Source of the DNA: Ruminococcaceae bacterium UBA7080
GTDB taxonomy: Bacteria; Bacillota; Clostridia; Oscillospirales; Acutalibacteraceae
Reading direction: 5' to 3'
Assembly: GCA_002493595.1 (NCBI GenBank)
Contig: DKZG01000019.1
Span: 1 to 15,018 of the forward strand
Length of the DNA: 15,018 nt
Below, piece by piece: positions 6,914-13,875 of this stretch (position 1 is the stretch's first letter; every line of letters starts with the position of its first letter). Below the pieces are notes generated by a model. The model was given only the letters and a program-made list of their open reading frames with translations, had not been told where the DNA came from and did not search any database. A program made the position numbers and the translations under genes.

Positions 6914-9574
6914 TTATTTTTTTATGGCTCTCTGAATTGCTTTAACAAGTTCAACAATAGGAATTACACAAACTGCGAGCAGCAATGAAATACCATACTC
7001 TTTCAGGCTGATATGTGCAAAGTCAAATGCTTTTGCAAGGAATGGAATATAAATAACTGCTGTTGAAAGTACAAGACTCAGTATCATTGCACCCACAAGA
7101 TACCAGTTAATACTGCCCATATTAATGATTGACTGTCGACGGGAACGCATATTAAACGAATGGAATATCTCAGCCATTGCCAATGTCAGAAACGCCATTG
7201 TCATACCATTTTGATGAATAACCTCCGGAGTACCTGTTGCAAGGGTTATACCAAGCTGATTTGTTCCGAAGAAATAAGCAAGAAGTGTAACAAGTGTTAC
7301 CATTAGTCCCTGATAAACAACATCAAATCCCATTCCGCCTGCAAAAATTCCATCATTGGAATTACGCGGAGCACGCTTCATGATATCCTTTTCACCCTTT
7401 TCAAGTCCAAGAGCAAGTGCCGGGAAACAGTCTGTAATCAAATTAATCCAGAGAAGGTGAACGGGCTCAAAAAGAACAAAGCCCATAAGTGTTGCAATGA
7501 AAATCGAAACAACCTCTGAAAGATTTGAAGAAAGAAGAAACTGAATAGAATTTCTGATGTTATCATAAATCCTTCTGCCTTCCTCAACAGCGGAAACAAT
7601 TGTTGCAAAATTATCATCGGCAAGTACCATATCGGCAACATTTTTTGTAACATCTGTTCCGGTGATTCCCATACCTACACCGATATCAGCATTTTTGATT
7701 GACGGTGCATCATTAACGCCATCACCGGTCATTGCTGTAATTTTTCCCTTTGCTTTCCAAGCCTTAACGATTCTTACCTTATGCTCTGGCTGCACACGTG
7801 CATAAACTGAGTATTTTTCAATCTCTCTTGAAAGATCCTCTTCGCTGACTTTATTCAGCTCGGCACCGGTAATTGCACCGCTTTCATTTTCTATAATTCC
7901 AAGGTCTTTAGCAATTGCAACAGCAGTATCCTTATGATCACCCGTAATCATAATAGGTCTGATACCTGCTGCACGGCATTCCTTAATAGCATCTACCACC
8001 TCGGGGCGTACGGGATCAATCATACCTGTAAGACCGATATAACAAAGTTCATTTTCCAAAGCTTCAGCTTCTTCGCTCTCAGGCTTATCCTTATATGCTC
8101 GCATTGCACAGGCCAGTACACGCAAGGCTTTGTCTGCCATTTCCTTATTCGCTGCAATAATTTCATTTTTCTTTTCTTCTGTCATTGCGACTGTCTTACC
8201 GTCATCATAATATGAGGTACAGCGTGAAAGTATAACATCAGGCGCACCCTTCGTATACTGCACATATCCATTATCTGTCTTATGAACAGTTGACATCATC
8301 TTTCTCATGGAATCAAACGGCGCTTCCATAACTCTCGGGAATGACTTTTCCAAATCATACTTGGGCATAGCAAGCTTATTTGCATAAGCGACCAAGGCTG
8401 CCTCTGTAGGCTCTCCCTTAATTGTGCCATCATCCTGAAGCTCTGCATCACAGCAAAGTGCCATTGCCGAAGCAAGAAGCTTTTCATCACTGCCTTTATA
8501 TTCTACTACCGTCATCTTATTCTGAGTCAGTGTACCCGTTTTGTCCGAACAGATAATCTGCGTACAGCCCAGAGTTTCAACCGCAGTCAGCTGACGGATA
8601 ACAGCATTGCGCTTGCTCATCTTTGTTACACCGATTGAAAGAACAATGGTTACAACAGCAGCAAGGCCCTCCGGAATTGCTGCTACAGCCAATGAAACAG
8701 CAACCATAAAAGTATTAAGCACTGAATTAAAGTTTACATCACTGCCTACTATAAAGGAACGTGCAATGTCAAATATAAATATAAATGCGCAAATACCAAG
8801 TACTAATATGGATAATATTTTTGAAAGCTGATTGAGCTTCAGCTGCAGTGGGGTCTGGCCCTCCTCAGCAGTTGCAAGTGCGTCGGCAATCTTACCCATC
8901 TCGGTATCCATTCCGGTTGCCACTACAACAGCCCTGCCATGACCGTAAACCACATTAGAACCCATATAACACATATTTTTTCTGTCGCCCAAAGGCACAT
9001 CATCACTGCCCAGCGGATCAATTTCATCAACCTGCTTGTTAACAGGAACAGATTCACCTGTCAGCGCAGCTTCCTCAATCTTCATCGACGCAGAAGAGAT
9101 AATACGGCAATCCGCCGGAACGCTGTCGCCGGCTTCCAGAACAACAACATCACCTACAGCCAAATCTTCTGACTTAATATCTGTAAGCTTGCCGTCACGT
9201 ATAACCTTTGAAGTTGCCGCCGCAATTTCCTGCAAAGCTTCTATCGCTTTTTCTGCCTTACTCTCCTGATAAACACCTAAAACGGCATTGATTAAAACCA
9301 CAACCATAATGATTATCACATCGGCGTAGCCCTCACCTTCACCGCCGACAGCAGCTGTTATTGCAGAAATAACTGCTGCTACGATGAGTATAATAATCAT
9401 CGGATCTGCCAGCTGCTTCAAAAAGCGATGAATAAGTGACTCCTTCTTGCCTTCAGCCAGCTTGTTTTTGCCGTTTTTCTCAAGTCGTGCCTGCGCCTCA
9501 GCGGCAGTAAGACCGCTTTCACTTGATTTTACATCATCAAATACCTGAGAAACTTTTTTTAAATATTCTTTCAT
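6914..9574 (-). CDS. Type II P-type cation ATPase (calcium-pump-like; probable Mn2+ exporter)
   Basis: This 886-residue protein uses ATP to move a divalent cation across the membrane. It shows the full family pattern: an N-terminal cation ATPase domain, TGES in the actuator domain, the phosphorylated Asp344 in SDKTGTLT, MTGDGVNDAP in the P domain, and about ten membrane helices. Transport residues resemble SERCA/PMCA pumps: Glu302 in PEGL (helix 4) and Asn711/Asp715 in NLITD (helix 6). By sequence alone it would be called a Ca2+ pump. The yybP-ykoY riboswitch upstream instead points to Mn2+, as for the related pumps L. lactis YoaB and S. pneumoniae MgtA. The ATG at 9574 follows AAAGGGGA (9588-9581) at good spacing; a TTG one codon upstream is less likely. 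It is the first gene of its operon. Ca2+, or both ions, remains possible as substrate. Confidence 0.93.
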   Translation of the reverse strand: MKEYLKKVSQVFDDVKSSESGLTAAEAQARLEKNGKNKLAEGKKESLIHRFLKQLADPMIIILIVAAVISAITAAVGGEGEGYADVIIIMVVVLINAVLGVYQESKAEKAIEALQEIAAATSKVIRDGKLTDIKSEDLAVGDVVVLEAGDSVPADCRIISSASMKIEEAALTGESVPVNKQVDEIDPLGSDDVPLGDRKNMCYMGSNVVYGHGRAVVVATGMDTEMGKIADALATAEEGQTPLQLKLNQLSKILSILVLGICAFIFIFDIARSFIVGSDVNFNSVLNTFMVAVSLAVAAIPEGLAAVVTIVLSIGVTKMSKRNAVIRQLTAVETLGCTQIICSDKTGTLTQNKMTVVEYKGSDEKLLASAMALCCDAELQDDGTIKGEPTEAALVAYANKLAMPKYDLEKSFPRVMEAPFDSMRKMMSTVHKTDNGYVQYTKGAPDVILSRCTSYYDDGKTVAMTEEKKNEIIAANKEMADKALRVLACAMRAYKDKPESEEAEALENELCYIGLTGMIDPVRPEVVDAIKECRAAGIRPIMITGDHKDTAVAIAKDLGIIENESGAITGAELNKVSEEDLSREIEKYSVYARVQPEHKVRIVKAWKAKGKITAMTGDGVNDAPSIKNADIGVGMGITGTDVTKNVADMVLADDNFATIVSAVEEGRRIYDNIRNSIQFLLSSNLSEVVSIFIATLMGFVLFEPVHLLWINLITDCFPALALGLEKGEKDIMKRAPRNSNDGIFAGGMGFDVVYQGLMVTLVTLLAYFFGTNQLGITLATGTPEVIHQNGMTMAFLTLAMAEIFHSFNMRSRRQSIINMGSINWYLVGAMILSLVLSTAVIYIPFLAKAFDFAHISLKEYGISLLLAVCVIPIVELVKAIQRAIKK

Positions 9575-9601
9575 CAAAATTCCCCTTTCAGAGAGTATTA
9601 T

Positions 9602-9643
9602 AAAAACAAAAACTCGTACATAGTTTTTCCACTATGTACGAGT
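9602..9643 (-). terminator. Riboswitch-controlled intrinsic terminator
   Basis: On the minus strand a perfect 13-bp stem (9643-9631 with 9624-9612) encloses the loop GGAAAA and is followed by TTTTGTTTTT. It lies between promoter and ATPase start, in the leader, so it must be conditional. Its 5' arm contains CUCGUAC (9642-9636), the same bases that can close aptamer helix P1, so terminator and aptamer cannot form together. Confidence 0.9.
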
Positions 9644-9747
9644 CTCATTCTTTAAAACTAAACCAGCTTAAAATTATTTAAAAGCATGTTGTTGATTTAG
9701 CTCACGCTATGTAAATTTTGCGTGGAACTACTCCCTCGAACCGGTTG
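9636..9747 (-). promoter_or_regulatory. yybP-ykoY manganese riboswitch aptamer
   Basis: The leader RNA has the features of the Mn2+-sensing yybP-ykoY family. The hallmark GGGAGUAG follows the 5' strand of P1. Next is hairpin CACGC/GCGUG (P2). Then comes helix P3, CUAAA (9700-9696) with UUUAG (9662-9658), with the conserved UCAAC internal loop on one side and UGG on the other. GAGA then leads into the 3' strand of P1: CUCG with CGAG, extended past a U-U mismatch by two pairs. The usual P4 hairpin seems absent or minimal. Binding of Mn2+ should stabilise P1, block the terminator, and turn on the ATPase operon. The family call rests on manual comparison with the L. lactis aptamer remembered from the literature. 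Confidence 0.87.
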
Positions 9748-9749
9748 TA

Positions 9750-9778
9750 ATTATACCACATTTTAACAAAAAAGTCAA
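9750..9778 (-). promoter_or_regulatory. Sigma-A promoter of the riboswitch-ATPase operon
   Basis: On the minus strand, TTGACT (9778-9773) and a perfect TATAAT (9755-9750) are separated by exactly 17 bases. Transcription should begin about 9743-9747, just before the aptamer. The match to consensus is strong, which fits an operon regulated mainly after initiation by the riboswitch. Confidence 0.88.
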
Positions 9779-9785
9779 CGAACAA

Positions 9786-9801
9786 ACAAATAGTCATTTG
9801 T
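9786..9801 (-). terminator. Possible weak terminator after iolC
   Basis: Downstream of iolC on the minus strand, ACAAAT and ATTTGT form a 6-bp, AT-rich stem with loop GACT, followed by TTGTT. The stem has little GC and the U run is broken, so it would at best be leaky. It sits just before the next promoter at 9778. Confidence 0.25.
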
Positions 9802-9840
9802 CTATTATTTTAAATGAATCAAAATCTTTTACTCTTTATC

Positions 9841-10857
9841 TTATACTCGGGCTACCATTTCGCCGTATTCTTGCTTGCTCTTTCGTATAAATTCCTCAAC
9901 CTGCTTTGCTGATGGCATAGCATCCGAACAGGAATGTGCTGAAATCAGAATGGAAGCCGATGCTGATCCGAATTCAAGACACTCTATAATCTCCTTGCCC
10001 TGCAAAAGACTGTAAAGGAATGACGAACCATAACCGTCGCCTCCGCCAAAGCCTTTAAGCTTAACAGCCGGAAAAGGTTTAATTGAATAAAATTTACCAT
10101 CGTTTGTATAAGCGGTTGAGCCATCCTTACCATGCTTAATTACACAGATAGCTGCGCCAAAGGACTGCCAATATTTAGCTGTCTCAGGATCGGAAGCCTT
10201 AACGCCGATAATACCCTCTGTCAAATCAAATTCTTCTCTTGAACCCATAATAATATCAGCATTTTGCGCTGCAAGACTGTAATAAACTGCAATTTCATCC
10301 TTTGATGTCCAAGTGTATTCACGGTAATCTATATCAAATACAATTCTAACATTATTCTTTTTAGCAAGCAGCATTGCTTTAAGACAAGCCTCGCGTGACG
10401 GGGACTTTGCCAATGCTGTACCGCTGATTACAATTGCCTTGGCCGAGGCAATATAATCCTCCTTAATATCCTCAGGTGTCATGCAAAAATCTGCAACATT
10501 ATCACGATACATCAATATGGATGACTTTTCCTTTGAAAGAATCTCGGTAAAAGTCAACCCCAAACACTCACCATTTTTGGCTCTTGTAATCTGACTTGTA
10601 TCTATTCCTTCCTTATCAAAATAGTCAACTACAAAATCTCCGAACTGGTCATTGCTTACACAGCCGCAAAAGCCAACTTTGCAGCCGAGCCTTGCCAAAC
10701 CAACTGCTATATTTGCAGGTGACCCGCCAACGTATTTGTTGAAATTGGATGACTGACTAAGCGGCATATACATATCTGTGGGATTAAAATCAATTGCAAT
10801 TCTGCCAATAGGAATAAAATCCAAAGGCTTTGTCATGTCAAATTCAATATATTTCAT
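9841..10857 (-). CDS. iolC: 5-dehydro-2-deoxygluconokinase (IolC), PfkB family
   Basis: In myo-inositol catabolism this kinase phosphorylates 5-dehydro-2-deoxy-D-gluconate at C6. The N-terminus (FDMTKPLDFIPIGRIAIDFN) and the segment GGSPANIAVGLARLG are typical of IolC rather than of other PfkB kinases. The catalytic Asp274 sits in GGGDGYGSSF, with GGGD in place of the commoner GAGD. The length of 338 residues is normal. AAGAGGT lies 8-10 bases before the ATG, and the gene follows iolJ after 22 bases, so the two are co-transcribed. The next enzyme, the aldolase IolJ, uses its product. No iolG, iolE, iolD, iolB or iolA is present in this window, so either the upstream enzymes are elsewhere or the pair handles another keto-deoxy sugar acid. 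Confidence 0.88.
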   Translation of the reverse strand: MKYIEFDMTKPLDFIPIGRIAIDFNPTDMYMPLSQSSNFNKYVGGSPANIAVGLARLGCKVGFCGCVSNDQFGDFVVDYFDKEGIDTSQITRAKNGECLGLTFTEILSKEKSSILMYRDNVADFCMTPEDIKEDYIASAKAIVISGTALAKSPSREACLKAMLLAKKNNVRIVFDIDYREYTWTSKDEIAVYYSLAAQNADIIMGSREEFDLTEGIIGVKASDPETAKYWQSFGAAICVIKHGKDGSTAYTNDGKFYSIKPFPAVKLKGFGGGDGYGSSFLYSLLQGKEIIECLEFGSASASILISAHSCSDAMPSAKQVEEFIRKSKQEYGEMVARV

Positions 10858-10879
10858 AAATTTTACCTCTTAAATATAA

Positions 10880-11722
10880 TTATGCTTTATGATCTGAGCC
10901 AAAAATAAGTATGTGCTTTTTAGCATTTTGATAAGCACCTTCTACCTCAGCAGCCTGCAAATCATAATAACCATGAATATTGCCCTCATTATAGCACTTA
11001 TTAACCGTATTTTCAACCATATCAAAGGTTGCCGTTGCAATATTTATTTTTTTTATTCCCGTACGCGAGCATCGCATAAAATCATCAGGCGTAATACCCG
11101 TTCCTCCATGTAGAACGAGCGGCAAATCCGTATTTTTTTCAACATCTTCAAGGATATCGAATCTCAGCTTTGGCGTACTTTTATAATTACCATGAGCATT
11201 TCCGATTGCAATGGCAAGCGCATCAACCTGTGTTTCAGCCTCAAAACGAATAGCATCCTCTATCTTTGTGCAATTGACGGCAATATCCTCAGAACCATCC
11301 TCGGAACCGCCCACACAACCAATCTCAGCCTCAACAGCTGCATCATATTCTGCTGCCATTTCCATAACTTTTCTTGTCATTTCAATATTTTCATCAAGAG
11401 GAAGATGCGAACCGTCAAACATAACGGATGTAAAGCCTAAATCAAGTGCTTCACCAATCTTTTCAAGTGTTTTGCCGTGGTCAAAATGAACTGCAACGGG
11501 AGTATCTGCATTTTCTGCGGCAGCAACCATCAGCGGTCCGATAATTTCAAGCGGGCTTTGCTTAAGTCTTACCTCTGCAATCTGCAAAATAACAGGTGCA
11601 TTCAGCTCCCTTGCAGCTTTAAGCACACCAAGCACCATTTCCATATTTGCAACTGAAAAAGAACCTACTGCATAATTACCTTCCTGAGCATCTGCCAAAA
11701 GCTCTCGCATATTAACAAGCAT
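10880..11722 (-). CDS. iolJ: Class II aldolase, probable IolJ (6-phospho-5-dehydro-2-deoxygluconate aldolase)
   Basis: This 280-residue zinc-dependent aldolase belongs to the fructose-bisphosphate aldolase class II family. The three zinc-ligand histidines are visible: His82 in HFDHGKT, His177 in GNAHGNY and His205 in LHGGTGI; Asp81 is the likely proton-transfer residue. The C-terminal substrate region KINIATA follows. Sequence alone cannot separate IolJ from tagatose- or fructose-bisphosphate aldolases, but iolC directly downstream favours cleavage of DKGP to dihydroxyacetone phosphate and malonic semialdehyde. AAAGAGGT at 11736-11729 sets the start. Only 35 bases lie between this ATG and the 3' end of rnpB, and most of that is ribosome binding site, so no separate promoter fits there. 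Confidence 0.85.
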   Translation of the reverse strand: MLVNMRELLADAQEGNYAVGSFSVANMEMVLGVLKAARELNAPVILQIAEVRLKQSPLEIIGPLMVAAAENADTPVAVHFDHGKTLEKIGEALDLGFTSVMFDGSHLPLDENIEMTRKVMEMAAEYDAAVEAEIGCVGGSEDGSEDIAVNCTKIEDAIRFEAETQVDALAIAIGNAHGNYKSTPKLRFDILEDVEKNTDLPLVLHGGTGITPDDFMRCSRTGIKKINIATATFDMVENTVNKCYNEGNIHGYYDLQAAEVEGAYQNAKKHILIFGSDHKA

Positions 11723-11757
11723 TTTTTTACCTCTTTTTGAAATAATAAGAATAGTAA

Positions 11758-12091
11758 GCGAGTTGACAGTAAGCCGAGTTCTGTCGTGGGCAACTATCTA
11801 TCTCGACGTGAGATTACTCTCACGCTCCAGCCATCCTTCAAAGTTATGTGGCGAGCAGCCAACTCTTTAGTCGATGTTGCAGCGGATGGGGTTTACATGG
11901 CAGGAGCTGTCTCCAGCTCCTCGGTGAGCTCTTACCTCGCCTTTCCACCCTTACACCAAAAAAAGGTGCGGTATATTTCTGTTGCACTTTCCCTAAGGTC
12001 ACCCTCGGCGGCCGTTAGCCGTCATCCTGCTCTGTGCTGCTCGGACTTTCCTCACATTGCAATGCAATGCGCAGCTGCCAAGTCAACTCGC
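11758..12091 (-). ncRNA. rnpB: RNase P RNA, bacterial class A
   Basis: The catalytic RNA of ribonuclease P, which trims the 5' ends of tRNA precursors. The minus strand carries the conserved blocks in order: GAGGAAAGUCCGAGCA, ACAGAGCAGGAUGACGG, GAGGGUGACCUUAGGGAAAG, a CAACAGAAA-AUACCGC block, GGUAAGAGCUCACCG, GUAAACCCC and ACAGAACUCGGCUUACU. Helix P1 is a perfect 10-bp pairing of GCGAGUUGAC (12091-12082) and GUCAACUCGC (11767-11758), which sets the ends at about 334 nt. The GGUAAGAGC...GGAGACAGCUCC...GUAAACCCC region resembles the E. coli (class A) RNA. No U tract or terminator hairpin follows the 3' end, which is unusual because iolJ begins 35 bases later. Confidence 0.97.
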
Positions 12092-12097
12092 ATATAT

Positions 12098-12126
12098 ATT
12101 TTATTAAACTTAACTTTCAATGTCAA
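12098..12126 (-). promoter_or_regulatory. Sigma-A promoter of rnpB
   Basis: On the minus strand a perfect TTGACA (12126-12121), a 17-base spacer, and TAAAAT (12103-12098) precede the first base of RNase P RNA (12091) by six bases. Spacing is ideal and defines the 5' end of rnpB. It is the only strong promoter seen upstream of iolJ-iolC. Confidence 0.9.
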
Positions 12127-12146
12127 TATTATTTACAAATTGTTCG

Positions 12147-12175
12147 TTGAATTTAACAATAATATGTAGTAAGAT
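12147..12175 (+). promoter_or_regulatory. Tentative promoter of the LCP gene
   Basis: TTGAAT (12147-12152) and TAAGAT (12170-12175) are 17 bases apart. The predicted transcript start (about 12182) would overlap the ribosome binding site at 12182-12189, leaving almost no leader, so the true promoter could lie slightly upstream in the same AT-rich divergent region shared with rnpB. Confidence 0.3.
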
Positions 12176-12193
12176 TTTTACGGAGGTGATAGA

Positions 12194-13546
12194 ATGCCTC
12201 GTTTTGATAATGAAGGCTTTAATCCCGAAAAAAGAAACCGTAATTTTAATGCGGACCGAACAGTTCCTGAGGAAGAGAACTATTATGGCTTTAATCCTGT
12301 TGATTTGGATTTCAACAACAGACAGCGCAGCAATGATATAATTCGTGATAATCAGCGCCGTAACGAAGATGGATTTAACCCTTGCACCGGTGAAAATTAT
12401 GATGCGCCCGAACAACGACCCGGCCATCTTGATCCGCCTCAGCACTTCAGAAGTGAAACTGCGGAGGATTTTCAATTTCCTTCATCCCCTGTTCCCACAC
12501 GCAGACAAAATTTTGAAAATCAGGGTAAAGAGAAAAAAAAGAATTCTCATAAAAAGGACAAGCGAACCAAAAATGGAAAAGGAAAGCTTGTGCATCTTTC
12601 ACTCGGCAAGCAAATTCTTATTTTTCTTTTGATTTTAGTTTTGATTTTAATCGGCTCAGTCGGTATGGTTATGGGCAGAGTAAACTATAATGATAAAAAG
12701 GAAAACCAGTATATTGCATCTGATAAGCTTGAAAGCAGTTCTATGGTTAAAAACATTCTTTTGCTTGGCGTAGATGCAAGAGCAGGCCAGAATGCTCAAC
12801 AAACCCGATCTGATACAATGATGTTGGTATCACTTGATATGAAGCATCACTGCATAAAACTTGTATCCTTCCTGCGTGACACATGGGTATATGTACCCTC
12901 ACTTGACGGTGAGCAAAGACTGAATGCCGCATGCTCGTCAGGCGGATATCAGGGTGTTGCCGATGCAATTGAGTATAATTTCAAAATTGATATAGACGGT
13001 TATGCTGTTGTTGACTTTGAAATGTTTAAGGTGCTTGTTGACAGCCTCGGTGGTGTTGAGATTGATGTAACAAAGGCCGAGGCCAAAGAAGTTACCGGGC
13101 ATCCTAAACGATACGGAAATGTTAAGCTTGATGCCGGCAAGCATAAGCTAACCGGTGAACAAGCACTTGCCTACTGCCGAATCAGAAAGATTGACACCGA
13201 CTTTGTTCGAACAAAAAGGCAGCGCACAGTTATGAGCGCCATACTTGACAGTGCAAAACACTCAAATCCATTGAAGCTTTATAAAATGGCTTATAATTCA
13301 GCACCTTATATTGAAACGGATATGAGCAAGGGTGAGCTAATGCGTATTGCAATACAGGCCGTCTTTTGCATTACCGGCGATTTGCATCAAACTAAAGTTC
13401 CTTTTGAGGGTACGTGGAATTACGCGACCATCAGAGGAAACAGTGTAATAAGCATTAATACCGAAAAAAACAGTCAGATGCTTATTGATTATGTATATCA
13501 TAAAAGCTCTGACGATATAAAAGCTGAGGAAAATAAGGATAAATAA
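12194..13546 (+). CDS. LytR-CpsA-Psr (LCP) family glycopolymer ligase
   Basis: LCP proteins attach teichoic acid, capsule or other glycopolymers to peptidoglycan on the outside of the membrane, using lipid-linked precursors. In this 450-residue protein the LCP domain starts at about 186. It carries the family residues: Asp194 in LLLGVDAR, Arg205 and Asp207 in TRSDTMMLVS, and Arg228/Asp229 in SFLRDTW. One membrane helix spans about 141-160. The cytoplasmic N-terminus is unusually long, about 140 residues. It is rich in Asn, Asp, Arg and Pro with three copies of GFNP (8-11, 32-35, 60-63), then a Lys-rich stretch beside the membrane. GGAGGTGA at 12182-12189 supports the start. It stands alone, divergent from rnpB, with its own terminator. 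The polymer it handles is unknown. Confidence 0.9.
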   Translation: MPRFDNEGFNPEKRNRNFNADRTVPEEENYYGFNPVDLDFNNRQRSNDIIRDNQRRNEDGFNPCTGENYDAPEQRPGHLDPPQHFRSETAEDFQFPSSPVPTRRQNFENQGKEKKKNSHKKDKRTKNGKGKLVHLSLGKQILIFLLILVLILIGSVGMVMGRVNYNDKKENQYIASDKLESSSMVKNILLLGVDARAGQNAQQTRSDTMMLVSLDMKHHCIKLVSFLRDTWVYVPSLDGEQRLNAACSSGGYQGVADAIEYNFKIDIDGYAVVDFEMFKVLVDSLGGVEIDVTKAEAKEVTGHPKRYGNVKLDAGKHKLTGEQALAYCRIRKIDTDFVRTKRQRTVMSAILDSAKHSNPLKLYKMAYNSAPYIETDMSKGELMRIAIQAVFCITGDLHQTKVPFEGTWNYATIRGNSVISINTEKNSQMLIDYVYHKSSDDIKAEENKDK

Positions 13547-13561
13547 TAGTATACAAGCAGC

Positions 13562-13597
13562 ATAAAAGGCACAGAAATATTTCTGTGCCTTTTATAT
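13562..13597. terminator. Intrinsic terminator after the LCP gene
   Basis: A 16-base arm at 13562-13577 pairs perfectly with 13580-13595 around a tiny loop; the core is GGCACAGAAA and the outer part A4/T4. It ends the LCP transcript 15 bases after the stop codon and could also work on the opposite strand. Confidence 0.9.
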
Positions 13598-13679
13598 TAT
13601 AAATTTTTATAAACAGATGCCGGCAGCGGATAAAAAATAAAAGCATTTTGCCAAGAGTATTCCGGCATTCTAATTACAG

Positions 13680-13709
13680 AAAAAGAGCGGCAGCCAAAAG
13701 CTGCCGCTC
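13680..13709 (-). terminator. Intrinsic terminator after the 32-codon ORF
   Basis: On the minus strand GAGCGGCAGC and GCTGCCGCTC form a perfect 10-bp GC-rich stem with loop TTTTG, followed by TTTTTCTG. It lies 23 bases past the stop codon of the small ORF and marks the end of the exoprotein-peptide transcript. About 80 bases between it and the LCP terminator hold no gene that I can see. Confidence 0.93.
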
Positions 13710-13732
13710 CTCCACACTTTTGTGATTTCAGT

Positions 13733-13831
13733 TTACCACTCAGGGTTAATCTGCTCAATAGATGTTGTTACAACGTCTACTGTTTTGAATTCCTGAACTT
13801 CTGAAACCGGCTTTGTATAAAGCTCTTTCAT
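13733..13831 (-). CDS. Small peptide, 32 residues, function unknown
   Basis: A 33-codon frame follows the exoprotein gene by 23 bases. A near-perfect ribosome binding site AAAGGAGG (13848-13841) stands 9 bases before its ATG, and a strong terminator follows, so it looks translated. The peptide starts MKELYTKPVSEV, has a central FKTVDVVTTS and ends NPEW. It has no membrane segment and no cysteine, so it is not a classical bacteriocin or ranthipeptide. The style (KP near the start, Glu/Val/Phe, then DVVTTS) resembles short peptides I recall from many Clostridia that look like leader-plus-core precursors. No maturation enzyme or exporter is visible here, so a RiPP role is speculation. It could instead be a small structural or regulatory protein. 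Confidence 0.65.
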   Translation of the reverse strand: MKELYTKPVSEVQEFKTVDVVTTSIEQINPEW

Positions 13832-13852
13832 TAGATTAGTCCTCCTTTATAG

Positions 13853-13875
13853 GATTATGCTAAAGAAGCATAATC
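13853..13875 (-). other. Hairpin at the exoprotein stop codon
   Basis: GATTATGC and GCATAATC pair perfectly over 8 bp with a 7-base loop (TTCTTTA on the minus strand). The structure covers the last codons and the stop of the exoprotein gene and ends 4 bases before the ribosome binding site region of the small ORF. No U run follows, so it is not a terminator; it may protect or couple the downstream peptide message. Confidence 0.5.

Noticed and set aside
12055..12075. Short direct repeat TTGCAATGCAATGC that could be an attachment site
   Set aside because: It lies inside RNase P RNA, near the P2/P3 stems, and no integrase or phage gene is nearby.
11786..12169. Plus-strand 127-codon frame across 11786-12169
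   Set aside because: It is antisense to RNase P RNA, whose conserved blocks fully explain the sequence; there is no credible ribosome binding site.
12110..12475. Minus-strand 121-codon frame opposite the LCP gene start
   Set aside because: It would cross the rnpB and LCP promoters and lies opposite a well-supported gene; no ribosome binding site.
13602..13679. Possible further gene between the two terminators near the end
   Set aside because: No frame with a ribosome binding site; it is the spacer between two convergent units.
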